Below are positions 51,136-60,056 of a stretch of 64,000 nt of DNA, one piece after another (the stretch's first letter is position 1; every line of letters starts with the position of its first letter). Where the stretch lies: assembly GCF_913774285.1 (NCBI RefSeq), contig NZ_CAJYHX010000008.1, forward strand, positions 186,001 to 250,000, written 5' to 3'. This DNA comes from an uncultured Sphingomonas sp. (GTDB lineage Bacteria; Pseudomonadota; Alphaproteobacteria; Sphingomonadales; Sphingomonadaceae). The notes below the pieces were generated by a model that saw only the letters and a list, made by a program, of their open reading frames with translations, was not told the DNA's origin and made no database searches. A program made the position numbers and the translations under genes.

Positions 51136-51768
51136 TTACTGGAACATCGCCTTAGTCAGCACGGCGATGCCGGTGCGCACGCGCTCCCAGCCCGCTTCCT
51201 CGCTGAGGTCCAGCCCGAGAAACCGACCGTTCTGGGCGGCCGACAGCACCAGTTGCTGGATCGCGGCGATCAGCAGCGCATTGAGTACCGGCGCGTCGAT
51301 TCCCGTGGGGCGCTGCAGCGTGCCGCGCTCGCGGGCGATCCAGGCGCTCAGCGCCTTGCCGCGCGCCTCGGTGAAGGCCGTGGCGAGCTTGGAGGGGGCG
51401 GAAAGTTCCCAGGCGAGGATCTTCTGCGCCAGCGGATCGCTGCGCAGTGCATCGAGCAGCGCCACCGCGACTCGCGCCATCATCTCGGCATAGCTGGCAG
51501 GCGGCGGCACGTCCTCGGGGCGCACCAGCGCGGTTTCCATCCAGGCGGAAACATCGGCGGCGATCGCCTCGGCGAGGCCGTCCATCCCGCCGAAATAGCG
51601 GTAGATCAGCTGCTTGTCATAGCCCGAGGCGCGCGCGATCGCGTTCACGCCCCAGCGGGCAAAGCCTTGTTCGGCGAGCAGCGTCTTCGCCGCCGCCAGG
51701 ATCACGCCGCGCGTGTTCGCCGCATTGCGCGGCCGCTTCGCCGGTGCCGTCTCGTCCACCCCGTCCAT
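51136..51768 (-). CDS. TetR/AcrR family regulator
   Basis: This 210-residue protein has an N-terminal helix-turn-helix (TRGVILAAAKTLLAEQGFARWGVNAIARASGYDKQLIYRYFGGMDGLAEAI, 18-68) and a helical ligand domain. The inducer is unknown. Its own promoter region holds overlapping inverted repeats at 51783-51809. The protein resembles TetR members in which the target is a neighbouring gene; the protease-TPR gene is convergent, so autoregulation is most likely. Confidence 0.9.
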   Translation of the reverse strand: MDGVDETAPAKRPRNAANTRGVILAAAKTLLAEQGFARWGVNAIARASGYDKQLIYRYFGGMDGLAEAIAADVSAWMETALVRPEDVPPPASYAEMMARVAVALLDALRSDPLAQKILAWELSAPSKLATAFTEARGKALSAWIARERGTLQRPTGIDAPVLNALLIAAIQQLVLSAAQNGRFLGLDLSEEAGWERVRTGIAVLTKAMFQ

Positions 51769-51782
51769 CCCCTGTTGTCTGG

Positions 51783-51809
51783 TGATGGTTAACTATCACT
51801 GGCGAGTGA
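51783..51809. promoter_or_regulatory. Overlapping inverted repeats, probable TetR operator
   Basis: TGATGGTTAACTATCA (51783-51798) is a near-perfect 16-bp palindrome with one mismatched pair. It overlaps TCACTGGCGAGTGA (51796-51809), a 5-bp-armed inverted repeat. Both lie just upstream of the tetR ATG at 51768, where an autoregulatory operator is expected. Confidence 0.6.
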
Positions 51810-51860
51810 CACTTTCCATCTCCGGAATGGGCCGGAGGTGCGAGATGCGTAGCTGGTGGC

Positions 51861-51963
51861 GAGTCACCCTCACCCTCCCACTGCCTTCGGCAGCGGGCCC
51901 CTCCCTCTCCCGCAGGCGGGAGAGGGAGGGAGGCGCGAAGCGCCGGAAGGGTGAGGGTGAGTC
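51861..51963. repeat. 103-bp inverted-repeat element between tetR and xylD
   Basis: The ends are 19-bp near-perfect inverted repeats (GAGTCACCCTCACCCTCCC against GGAAGGGTGAGGGTGAGTC). Inside, CTCCCTCTCCCGC pairs with CGGGAGAGGGAGGG and CTGCCTTCGGCAG forms another hairpin. It lies between genes, with no reading frame of its own, like a MITE or REP element. Confidence 0.7.
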
Positions 51964-51984
51964 GGGCCCCCACCCCAACCGTCC

Positions 51985-53760
51985 TCAATGGTTGTGCCGC
52001 GGCACCTTCAGCCCGGTACCACGATATTTGGTCGCGAATTCGAGCACGCCGCCCTCATGCAGCTGGCCCGACTTCTCACGGTACAGCTCCTCCCACGGCG
52101 TGTTGCTCGGCGGGATCGGCGGCGCGGGCTCGCCCTTGCGGCGGGCGATCTCGTCTGCCTCGACCAGCGCGTCCACGCGACCCGCATTTAGGTCGATGCG
52201 GATCACGTCGCCGGTGCGCAGCCAGGAAAGCCCGCCGCCCGCCGCACTCTCCGGCGAGGCGTTGAGGATCGACGGGCTGTCCGACGTGCCCGACTGGCGG
52301 CCGTCGCCCAGCGTCGGCAGGCTCTGGATGCCCTTCTGGAGCAATGCGTCGGGCGGCTGCATGTTGACCACCTCGGCGGAGCCCGGCCAGCCCAGTACGC
52401 CCGCGCCGCGGATCACCAGGATGCAATTGTCGTCGATGGCGAGCGCCGGGTCGTTGATCCGGTGGTGATAGTCGTCCGACCCGTCGAACACCACCGCGCG
52501 GACCTCGAACACGCCCTCCTGCCCCGGCGTCGAGAGGTAGCGCGCGCGGAATGCTTCCGAGATCACGCTGGTCTTCATGATCGCCATGTCGAACAGGTTG
52601 CCGGTGAGCACCAGGAACCCGGCCTTCTCCATCAGCGGCTTGTCGAGCGGGAAGATGACGTCCGGATCGAGGACCCGCGCCTCGGCAACATTCTCCGCCA
52701 TGGTGCGGCCGGTGCAGGTCGCGACGCTGCCGTCGAGGATGCCCGCGTCCACCAGCAGCTTGAGCACCGCCGGGATGCCGCCGGCACGGTGGAAGCGCTC
52801 GGACAGATATTGGCCCGCCGGCTGCATGTTGACGATCAGCGGCAGGTCATAGCCGGTCTGCCAGTCCTCGGGCGTGATAGTGATGCCGGCATGCGCGGCC
52901 ATCGCGTTGAGGTGCGGCTGGGCGTTGGTCGAGCCGCCGATCGCGGTGAGCAGCTTGATCGCGTTGAGGAAGCTCTGCTTGGTCAGGATCTTCGACGGGC
53001 GCAGATCCTCATAGGCCATCTCGACGATGCGCTTGCCCGTCTCATAGGCGATCTGCCCGCGCTCGCGATAGGGCGCCGGGATCATCGCGCAGCCGGGGAG
53101 CGACATGCCCAGCCCCTCGGCCATGCTGTTCATCGTCGAGGCGGTGCCCATGGTGTTGCAGTGGCCCGAGGAGGGCGCGCTTTCCATCGCGCGGCGAAGG
53201 AACTCGGCCTCGTCGATCTCGCCCGCCGCCATCTTGCGGCGCGAGCGCCAGATCACGGTGCCCGAGCCGACCAGCTCGCCTTCGTGCCAGCCGTCGAGCA
53301 TCGGCCCGCCCGACAGGACGATCGCCGGGATGTCGACGGTGGAAGCGGCCATCAGCGACGACGGCGTGGTCTTGTCGCAGCCGGTGGTGAGGATCACCGC
53401 GTCGATCGGATAGCCGTTGAGGATCTCGACCAGGCCGAGATAGGCGAGGTTGCGATCGAGCGCCGCGGTCGGCCGCCGGCAATTCTCGAAGATCGGGTGG
53501 AGCGGGAACTCCATCGGGATGCCGCCCGCCGCCAGAATGCCCTCGCGGGCGCGCTTCACCGTCTCCAAGTGGATGCGGTTGCACGGCGCGATGTCGCTGC
53601 CGGACTGGGCGATGCCGATGATCGGCTTGCCCGAGGTCAGCTCCGCCGGCGTGATGCCGTAGTTCATGAAGCGCTCGAGATAGAGCGCGGCCATGTCGGC
53701 GCGGCCGGGGGCGGCGAACCATTCGCGCGATCGGAACGGACGGACGGGCGTGCGGGTCAC
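51985..53760 (-). CDS. xylD: D-xylonate dehydratase, IlvD/Edd family
   Basis: XylD dehydrates D-xylonate to 2-keto-3-deoxyxylonate. The 591-residue IlvD/Edd protein has the cluster-ligand motifs APCNRIH, TTGCDKT and GHCNTMG. Long stretches match Caulobacter XylD as I know it, down to the PRHNH terminus. The start GTG 53760 follows GGGAG; ATG 53778 would add six residues of intergenic type. It lies 145 bp after the transporter gene on the same strand, separated by REP-like palindromes. Confidence 0.95.
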   Translation of the reverse strand: MTRTPVRPFRSREWFAAPGRADMAALYLERFMNYGITPAELTSGKPIIGIAQSGSDIAPCNRIHLETVKRAREGILAAGGIPMEFPLHPIFENCRRPTAALDRNLAYLGLVEILNGYPIDAVILTTGCDKTTPSSLMAASTVDIPAIVLSGGPMLDGWHEGELVGSGTVIWRSRRKMAAGEIDEAEFLRRAMESAPSSGHCNTMGTASTMNSMAEGLGMSLPGCAMIPAPYRERGQIAYETGKRIVEMAYEDLRPSKILTKQSFLNAIKLLTAIGGSTNAQPHLNAMAAHAGITITPEDWQTGYDLPLIVNMQPAGQYLSERFHRAGGIPAVLKLLVDAGILDGSVATCTGRTMAENVAEARVLDPDVIFPLDKPLMEKAGFLVLTGNLFDMAIMKTSVISEAFRARYLSTPGQEGVFEVRAVVFDGSDDYHHRINDPALAIDDNCILVIRGAGVLGWPGSAEVVNMQPPDALLQKGIQSLPTLGDGRQSGTSDSPSILNASPESAAGGGLSWLRTGDVIRIDLNAGRVDALVEADEIARRKGEPAPPIPPSNTPWEELYREKSGQLHEGGVLEFATKYRGTGLKVPRHNH

Positions 53761-53780
53761 GATAATCTCCCAAACCAAAC

Positions 53781-53881
53781 TCCCCTTCCGCTTGCGGGAG
53801 GGGTCGGGGGAGGGGCTGAAATGGGCACCTCCCGCCTGTAATCATCCCCTCCCCCAGCCCCTCCCGCAAGCGGGAGGGGAG
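53781..53881. repeat. Cluster of REP-like palindromes between transporter and xylD
   Basis: CCCCTTCCGCTTGCGGGAGGGG (53782-53803) and CCCCTCCCGCAAGCGGGAGGGG (53859-53880) are two palindromes about 55 bp apart, separated by GGGGGAGGGG and CCCCTCCCCC stretches. They are the same class as at 21163-21196 and 45507-45528. They could reduce read-through or protect mRNA between the transporter gene and xylD. Confidence 0.8.
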
Positions 53882-53905
53882 CGCAGAAGGAGGGGCTGGA
53901 GGCTC

Positions 53906-55312
53906 TTACCCCTCCATTGCCTCAAGCTCCTTGCCCTTGGTTTCCTTGATGAACTTCAGGACGAGGAAGAAGCTGACCGCCGCGCAGACGGCGTAGAAGG
54001 TGTAGCTGGCGGCCAGGCCGAGCTTGGACGCCATCACAGGGAAGCTCTGCGCGATCAGGTAGTTGGCGAACCACTGGGCGAAGCCGCAGACGGCCAGCGC
54101 CGAGCCGCGGATCTGGTTCGGGAACATCTCGCCGAGCATCACCCACATCACCGGGCCCCAGCTGACGTTGAAGAAGATCACGTACAGATTGGCGGCGACC
54201 ACGGCGATCTTGCCGAGTTCAGGCGAAAGGACGAGCTTGCCGGCCGCGTCGAGCGAGCCATGGCCGAAGGCATAGACGAGCACGAACAGCGTCACCGCCA
54301 TGCCCGCCGAGCCGATCAGCAGCAGCGGCTTGCGGCCGATCTTGTCGACCAGACCGATGGTGACGAGGCAGGCGGCGATCGAGACTGCGCCCGAGACGAT
54401 GTTGATCAGCAGCGAGTCCGCTTCGGTGAAGCCCGCCAGCTGCCACAGCGTCGAGCCGTAATAGAAGATCACGTTGATGCCGACGAGCTGCTGGAACACG
54501 GCGATCACCAGGCCCGCCCACAGGATGGTGCGGATCTTGCCGGTGCGCGGATCGATCAGATCGCGGAAGCTCGGGCGGTGATCGGCGGTGAAGCTGGCCC
54601 GGATTTCCTCCAGCTTGGTGCGCGCGGTATGCGGACCAAACAGGTCGGTCAGCACCTTGGTGGCTTCCTCGGTGCGGCCCTTGGCGACCAGGAAGCGCGG
54701 GCTTTCCGGAATGAAGAACAGCGCGACAAGGAAGATCGCCGCCGGCAGCGCCTGCATCAGGTACATCCAGCGCCATGCTTCCAGACCCGCCCAGAACTTG
54801 TTGGTCGAGGCACCGGCAGCACCGGCCAGGTAATAGTTGACCACGAACGCGGCGGTGAGGCCGGAGATAATCATGATCTGCTGCACCGTCGTCATCCGGC
54901 CGCGAATGTTCGCGGGCGCGACTTCGGAGATATAGGCGGGCGACAGCACCGAGGCGGCGCCCACCGCGATACCGCCGGCGATACGGGCGATGACGAAGAT
55001 CGTGTGGTCGTGCGCGAAGCCCTGGACGAGCGCGCCACCGAGGAACAGCAGCGCGGCGAGCCGCATCACGTTGCGGCGGCCCATCTGGTCCGCCAGCGTG
55101 CCGGCGAAGAAGGCGCCCGCGACGCAGCCGATCAGCAGCGAGCCGACGGTGAAGCCGAGCCCCGCCTCGTCGAGCGCAAACGCCGCCTGCAGGCCCGGCT
55201 GGGTGCCGTTCACCGCGCCGCTGTCATAGCCGAAAAGTAGTCCGCCGATCGTGGCTACGGCCACGATGGCGCCGATCAGGCCGATATTGGCCCGCTCCGC
55301 CGTCTGATTCAT
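53906..55312 (-). CDS. xylE: Sugar porter MFS transporter, probable D-xylose/H+ symporter
   Basis: This 468-residue protein has 12 predicted helices and the sugar-porter signatures GGLLFGYDSGAVNG, DQMGRRNVM, PESPRFLV and a central RTGKIRTILWAG. It resembles XylE-type D-xylose/H+ symporters. Its promoter region has an operator-like site at 55349-55362, so it should respond to xylose. It faces the xylR gene upstream and is followed by xylD. Confidence 0.88.
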   Translation of the reverse strand: MNQTAERANIGLIGAIVAVATIGGLLFGYDSGAVNGTQPGLQAAFALDEAGLGFTVGSLLIGCVAGAFFAGTLADQMGRRNVMRLAALLFLGGALVQGFAHDHTIFVIARIAGGIAVGAASVLSPAYISEVAPANIRGRMTTVQQIMIISGLTAAFVVNYYLAGAAGASTNKFWAGLEAWRWMYLMQALPAAIFLVALFFIPESPRFLVAKGRTEEATKVLTDLFGPHTARTKLEEIRASFTADHRPSFRDLIDPRTGKIRTILWAGLVIAVFQQLVGINVIFYYGSTLWQLAGFTEADSLLINIVSGAVSIAACLVTIGLVDKIGRKPLLLIGSAGMAVTLFVLVYAFGHGSLDAAGKLVLSPELGKIAVVAANLYVIFFNVSWGPVMWVMLGEMFPNQIRGSALAVCGFAQWFANYLIAQSFPVMASKLGLAASYTFYAVCAAVSFFLVLKFIKETKGKELEAMEG

Positions 55313-55348
55313 CCGATCCCTCTCCTAGCCCGGGAAGTTGGGCCGATT

Positions 55349-55362
55349 TGTTAGCGGTAACG
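55349..55362 (-). promoter_or_regulatory. Degenerate XylR operator at the transporter-xylD promoter
   Basis: On the minus strand CGTTACCGCTAACA matches TGnTAGCGCTAnCA at 10 of the 12 fixed positions. It lies just inside a TTGCAC-N16-TAACAA promoter that would serve the transporter and xylD. It is weaker than the sites at 46300 and 56578. Confidence 0.6.
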
Positions 55363-55428
55363 CTGGCGCGTGCAACCTGGAAAAGCAAGCCGGCAGGCGC
55401 CGATGCGCAAGATTCTGCCAGCGTTGTC

Positions 55429-56475
55429 CTATCGCCGGGGTGGCGGCGCGCAGGATTCGCGCACGATGAGCTGATGTGCAAGCACTTGTTCGGGCTCGTC
55501 GATCTTTCCGCCGGGGCGAAGTTCGTCGAGCAACATGGTCAGCGCCGCCTCCGCCATCGCCGCGATCGGCTGGCGGACGGTGGTCAGCTCGGGCCACATG
55601 GTGGTGGCGAGCGCGGTATCGTCGAATCCGACGACGCTCAAATCCTGCGGCACGTGCAGGCCTCGCCGGTGCGCCACGCCCACGGCGGCTGCGGCCATGT
55701 CGTCGTTGCTGGCGAAGATCGCAGTCGGCGGCTCCGGCAGGTCGAGCAACGCCTCGCTGGCGACGATGCCCGAGCGGAAGGTGAAATAGCCCTGCTCGAC
55801 CGGCATCGCGGCGAGGTCCAGCCCCGCCTCCTCGATGGCCGCGCAGAAGCCCCGATAGCGCTCGGCGCTGGAGGTCTGGTTGGGGTTGCCGCGGATGAAG
55901 CCGATATGCCGATGCCCCATGTCGATCAGATGCTGGGTCATCGCGCAGGCGGCGGCGAAATCGTCGATGCGGACGTTGAGGCTGCCCTCGGGCGGCAGCC
56001 CCATCGCCACCGATACCCAGGGAATCCCCGCCGCTTCCAGCTCGTCGCGCACCGCCGTCACTTCGGAGAGCGGCGGCGGGAGGATCACGCCCTGGACATG
56101 CGTCTGCACGAAACCGCGGGTCGCCTCGGCCTGCTCCTCAGCGCGTTCGCCTTCGCAGGCTTCGAGCACGAGATGACACCCTGCCCGCCGCGCGGCGGCC
56201 AGTGCGCCGATCAGGAATTGCGAGAGATAGGCGGCCGACGGGTTGGAGTAGAGCAGCCCGATCTGGGTCGCTTCCCCTGCGGCCAGGCTGCGCGCGGCGC
56301 TGTTCGGCGAGTAGTTGAGCTTGGCGATCGCCGCGAGCACGGCTTCCCGAGTCGCTTCGCGCACATTGGTGCCGCCGTTGACGACACGCGACACGGTCAT
56401 GGCGGAAACGCCTGCCTCGCGGGCCACGTCCTGTACGGTGATGCTGCCCCGGCTGCGCCGGCTTGGTTTGGTCAT
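55429..56475 (-). CDS. xylR: LacI-family xylose regulator
   Basis: This 348-residue protein has a LacI helix-turn-helix (SITVQDVAREAGVSAMTVSRVVNGGTNV) and a periplasmic-binding-like ligand domain (VQGVILPPPLSEV, HIGFIRGNPNQTSSAERYRGF, FASNDDMAAAAVGVAHRRG). ATG 56475 follows GGAGGGGGG and gives the usual N-terminus; the frame upstream is not protein-like. It lies between the transporter and the GH3 gene and next to the best operator, so it is probably the repressor of the whole island. Confidence 0.88.
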   Translation of the reverse strand: MTKPSRRSRGSITVQDVAREAGVSAMTVSRVVNGGTNVREATREAVLAAIAKLNYSPNSAARSLAAGEATQIGLLYSNPSAAYLSQFLIGALAAARRAGCHLVLEACEGERAEEQAEATRGFVQTHVQGVILPPPLSEVTAVRDELEAAGIPWVSVAMGLPPEGSLNVRIDDFAAACAMTQHLIDMGHRHIGFIRGNPNQTSSAERYRGFCAAIEEAGLDLAAMPVEQGYFTFRSGIVASEALLDLPEPPTAIFASNDDMAAAAVGVAHRRGLHVPQDLSVVGFDDTALATTMWPELTTVRQPIAAMAEAALTMLLDELRPGGKIDEPEQVLAHQLIVRESCAPPPRR

Positions 56476-56547
56476 CCCCCCTCCTGCACGAACGCTTAAG
56501 TGCGCGCTATCATGATTGCAATCGTTCGCGTGCCCCGGCACCCCCGG

Positions 56548-56591
56548 TTGACCCGGTTCGTTACGCCCCGTTATAGCTGATAGCGCTACCA
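56548..56591 (+). promoter_or_regulatory. GH3 gene promoter with XylR operator
   Basis: TTGACC (56548-56553), 17 bp, then TTATAG (56571-56576) is a good promoter for the GH3 gene. The operator TGATAGCGCTACCA (56578-56591) starts two bases downstream and is the exact reverse complement of the xylX operator. Binding would block transcription start. Confidence 0.88.
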
Positions 56592-56642
56592 CCATGGCAA
56601 GAGGCGACGGTACGATAGTCGCCCGTCTTCAGGGAGAGGAAC

Positions 56643-59042
56643 ATGCGCTCATTTCGTCGCGTCGCCGCGCTTGCCATCGCTGCGAGCGCTCTCACGCCCT
56701 TCATCGCCGCCCAGCCCGCCGCCGCCCAGACCGAGCGCGCGGGCAAGCCGCTTTACAAGGACGCAAGCCAGCCGGTGGAGGCGCGCGTCGACGACCTCCT
56801 CGCCCGCATGACGCTGGAGGAGAAGGTCCAGCAGCTCCAGGCGCTGTGGCTCAACAAGGGGCTGATCCAGGACGCCAAGGGCGAGTTCGATCCGGCCAAG
56901 GCGAGCGCCAACTTCCCCAACGGCCTGGGCATGATCTCGCGCCCCTATGACCGCCGCGGCGTCGCCGCCGGCCAGGGGGATGCCGCGGGCGCCGTGGCGG
57001 GCGCGGTCAACCGCAGCCCGGAAGAAACCGCCCGCTACGTCTATGCCGCCCAGAAATGGGCGATGGAGAAGACGCGGCTCGGCATCCCGATGCTGATGCA
57101 CGAGGAGTCGCTGCACGGCCTGGTCGCCCCGGGCGCCACCAGCTTCCCGCAGTCGATCGGCCTTGCCAGCAGCTGGGACCCCAAGCTGGTCGAGAACATC
57201 TTCTCGATGGCCGCCCGGGAGGCCCGCGCGCGTGGCGCCAATCTCGTCCTCGCCCCCGTGGTTGATGTCGCCCGCGATCCGCGCTGGGGCCGCATCGAGG
57301 AAACCTATGGCGAGGATCCCTATCTCGTCACCCAGATGGGCCTGGCCGCGATCCGCGGCTTCCAGGGCACCACGCTGCCGCTCAAGTCGGACAAGGTGTT
57401 CATCACCCTCAAGCACATGACCGGCCATGGCCAGCCCGAGAACGGCACCAATGTCGGCCCCGCCTCGCTCGGCGAGCGGACGCTGCGCGAGGATTTCTTC
57501 CCGCCGTTCGAAGCCGCGGTGAAGACGCTCCCCGTGATGTCGGTGATGGCCAGCTATAACGAGATCGACGGCATCCCCAGCCACGCCAACAAATGGCTGC
57601 TGACCGATGTGCTGCGCGGCGAATGGGGCTTTCAGGGCGCCGTGGTCAGCGACTATTTCGCGATCCGCGAGCTGATCACCCGCCACCACATGTTCAAGGA
57701 TCCCAAGGACGCGGCGCAGCGCGCGCTCGAGGCGGGCGTCGATGTCGAGACGCCGGACGGCGAGGCCTATACCCACCTGCTCCAGCTGGTGAAGGAAGGC
57801 CGGGTCAGCCAGGGCGAGATCGACAATGCCGTGCGCCGCGTGCTGCGGATGAAGTTCGAAGGCGGGCTGTTCGAGAACCCCTATCCCGAAGTGAAGCTGG
57901 CGGCGGCGCGCACCAACACGCCCGAGGCGATCGCCCTTTCCCGCCAGGCGGCGCGCGAATCGATCGTGCTGCTCAAGAACGCGCAGGGCCTGCTGCCGCT
58001 CGACGCCAGGGGCATCAAGCGCATGGCGGTGATCGGCACCCATGCCAAGGATACGCCGATCGGCGGCTATTCGGACCTGCCCAACCATGTCGTCAGCGTG
58101 CTCGAAGGCATGCAGGCCGAGGGCAAGGGCAAGTTCGCGGTCGACTATGCCGAGGGCATCCGCATCACCGACCATCGCGAATGGTCGAAGGATGCGGTGG
58201 CGCAGGTACCCGCATCGGTGAACGACCAGCTCCGCGCCCAGGCGGTGGAGACGGCGAAGAATGCCGATGTCGTGGTGCTGGTGCTCGGCGGCAACGAGGC
58301 GGTGAGCCGCGAGGCCTGGGCCGACAATCACCTCGGCGACAGCGAGACGCTCGACCTGCCGGGGCCGCAGGACCAGCTCGCCAAGGAACTGATCGCGCTC
58401 GGCAAGCCGGTCGTCGTGATCCTGCTCAACGGCCGCCCCTATGCGGTGAACTATCTGGCGGAAAAGGCACCGGCGCTGATCGAGGGCTGGTATCTCGGCG
58501 AGCAGACCGGCAATGCGATCGCCGACGTGGTGTTCGGCCGCTACAATCCGGGCGGCAAGCTGCCGGTGTCGATCGCGCGCAACGTCGGCCAGTTGCCGAT
58601 CTACTACAACAAGAAGCCGAGCGCGCGGCGCGGCTATCTGTTCGGCGACACCAGCCCGCTTTATCCCTTCGGCTATGGCCTGAGCTACACGAGCTTCGAC
58701 ATCGCGGCCCCGCGCCTCGGCACGCCCACGATCGGCATCGCCGACAAGGCGACGGTCGAGGTGGACGTGACCAACACCGGCAAGGTCGCCGGCGACGAGG
58801 TCGTCCAGCTCTACGTCCATGACGACGAGGCCTCGGTCACCCGGCCGGTGATCGAGCTCAAGCGCTTCGAGCGGGTGACGCTCAAGCCGGGCGAGAAAAA
58901 GACGGTTCGCTTCGAACTGACGCCGGACGATCTGGCGCTGTGGAACAGCCAGATGCGCCATGTCGTGGAACCGGGGACGTTCACGATTTCGTCTGGCCCG
59001 GACTCGGCGACGCTGAAGAGCGCGACGCTGACGGTGAAGTGA
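56643..59042 (+). CDS. Secreted glycoside hydrolase family 3 (beta-xylosidase/glucosidase)
   Basis: This 799-residue enzyme has a signal peptide (about 1-28), the GH3 N-terminal barrel (LVLAPVVDVARDPRWGRIEETYGEDPYLV, KHMTGHGQPENG, with the nucleophile Asp in VVSDYFAI), the second domain (LPGPQDQLAKEL) and a C-terminal Fn3-like domain. SDYFAI rather than SDW is seen in several xylan-active GH3 enzymes. It should release xylose or glucose from oligosaccharides in the periplasm. It has its own XylR operator and a terminator at 59050. Confidence 0.93.
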   Translation: MRSFRRVAALAIAASALTPFIAAQPAAAQTERAGKPLYKDASQPVEARVDDLLARMTLEEKVQQLQALWLNKGLIQDAKGEFDPAKASANFPNGLGMISRPYDRRGVAAGQGDAAGAVAGAVNRSPEETARYVYAAQKWAMEKTRLGIPMLMHEESLHGLVAPGATSFPQSIGLASSWDPKLVENIFSMAAREARARGANLVLAPVVDVARDPRWGRIEETYGEDPYLVTQMGLAAIRGFQGTTLPLKSDKVFITLKHMTGHGQPENGTNVGPASLGERTLREDFFPPFEAAVKTLPVMSVMASYNEIDGIPSHANKWLLTDVLRGEWGFQGAVVSDYFAIRELITRHHMFKDPKDAAQRALEAGVDVETPDGEAYTHLLQLVKEGRVSQGEIDNAVRRVLRMKFEGGLFENPYPEVKLAAARTNTPEAIALSRQAARESIVLLKNAQGLLPLDARGIKRMAVIGTHAKDTPIGGYSDLPNHVVSVLEGMQAEGKGKFAVDYAEGIRITDHREWSKDAVAQVPASVNDQLRAQAVETAKNADVVVLVLGGNEAVSREAWADNHLGDSETLDLPGPQDQLAKELIALGKPVVVILLNGRPYAVNYLAEKAPALIEGWYLGEQTGNAIADVVFGRYNPGGKLPVSIARNVGQLPIYYNKKPSARRGYLFGDTSPLYPFGYGLSYTSFDIAAPRLGTPTIGIADKATVEVDVTNTGKVAGDEVVQLYVHDDEASVTRPVIELKRFERVTLKPGEKKTVRFELTPDDLALWNSQMRHVVEPGTFTISSGPDSATLKSATLTVK

Positions 59043-59049
59043 GGTGCGT

Positions 59050-59096
59050 GGCAGGGAGGTTGCGAAGCGCAGCAGCCTCCCTGCCGGATTTTGCAG
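59050..59096 (+). terminator. Intrinsic terminator after the GH3 gene
   Basis: GGCAGGGAGGTTGC pairs with GCAGCCTCCCTGCC (one G-U) around GAAGCGCA at 59050-59085, followed by GGATTTT. It starts eight bases after the stop codon. Confidence 0.88.
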
Positions 59097-59180
59097 GGGC
59101 CGTTCGACGCCGCTATTGCTCCGCCAGCCACCCTTCGGCTTGAACGCTTTTGCGGCGACGCATCCGCTTGCAAGAAGCCG

Positions 59181-59873
59181 CTAGAGGAGATCGAGCCCCT
59201 TGGGGCCGAGCCGCACCCTTTCCGGGTCAACACCCAGCAGCGCGCGCAGGTAATTGCCGCCCGCGTTCCGCAGCGCTGCGGAACGCGTGGGATCCGGGTG
59301 TGCTTTGAGCGCCTCGCGCATGGCCGCCAGATAGGTAGCGAGGATTGCCATGGTGACATGAGCCTCGGCTGCGGACGCATCGACTTGCACCGCAGCAACA
59401 GGCGCGCGCAGCTGGGCATAGAGGCTGCGGAACGCAGCGTCGCCCAGGTCGGCGTCCGCAAAGGCCATGTAGCTTGCGGCGATCAGCGCAGCCGTCGCAC
59501 CCGCCGGATCCCCCGGACGAACGCGCAATTGCCGTTCGAGCTGGCCATATTTGCCATAGAGATCGACGAACATGCGTCTAGCCTTGTCGCGATCACCGGC
59601 GGGAAAGCTGTTCGATAGCTGCCGGGCGATCCTCTGTACCGCATCGCCGGCGATGATCGGTGCCGGCGGGGCGGACTTTTCCGCAGGATGCCGAGAGCGC
59701 AGCGTCTCTTCCACATCCTCGCCGAAGATCTGCTTGTGCGAGCGTCGCAGCACCTCAGCAGCATGGTTATTGAACGCCCAGTTGTCGAAGTAACCAGGCG
59801 CGAACCATTCCTGTGCTTTTGCAGGCGCGCTCGCCACAAGCACCGTCATGATCGCTGCCAATCCTGCCTTCAA
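59181..59873 (-). CDS. Secreted protein, unknown function
   Basis: This protein of about 230 residues has a signal peptide (KAGLAAIMTVLVASAPAKAQ). The TTG start at 59873 has GGGAGG seven bases upstream; ATG 59891 would give six more residues and put that site inside the gene. The mature protein is helical, with FPAGDRDKARRMFVDLYGKYGQLERQL and a C-terminal GNYLRALLGVDPERVRLG. I do not recognise the family; it is convergent with the GH3 gene and its role in polysaccharide use is not evident. Confidence 0.72.
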   Translation of the reverse strand: MKAGLAAIMTVLVASAPAKAQEWFAPGYFDNWAFNNHAAEVLRRSHKQIFGEDVEETLRSRHPAEKSAPPAPIIAGDAVQRIARQLSNSFPAGDRDKARRMFVDLYGKYGQLERQLRVRPGDPAGATAALIAASYMAFADADLGDAAFRSLYAQLRAPVAAVQVDASAAEAHVTMAILATYLAAMREALKAHPDPTRSAALRNAGGNYLRALLGVDPERVRLGPKGLDLL

Positions 59874-60056
59874 GCTGAAGTCCTCCCGCATCTCGTGCTT
59901 TACCTGCCCAGACGCGTGTCAGCTGTCTGCGCCCGGCCCAGGCCAAATCGTCAAAGCGTGCCTTCAGCGCGTTGACTGCAGCCTGACTTGCGATGTTGCA
60001 TGCGGGTGCTTCTTTCGTCCCGACACGCGAAGCGGTGCTTTGGCAAAGAATGGTGG

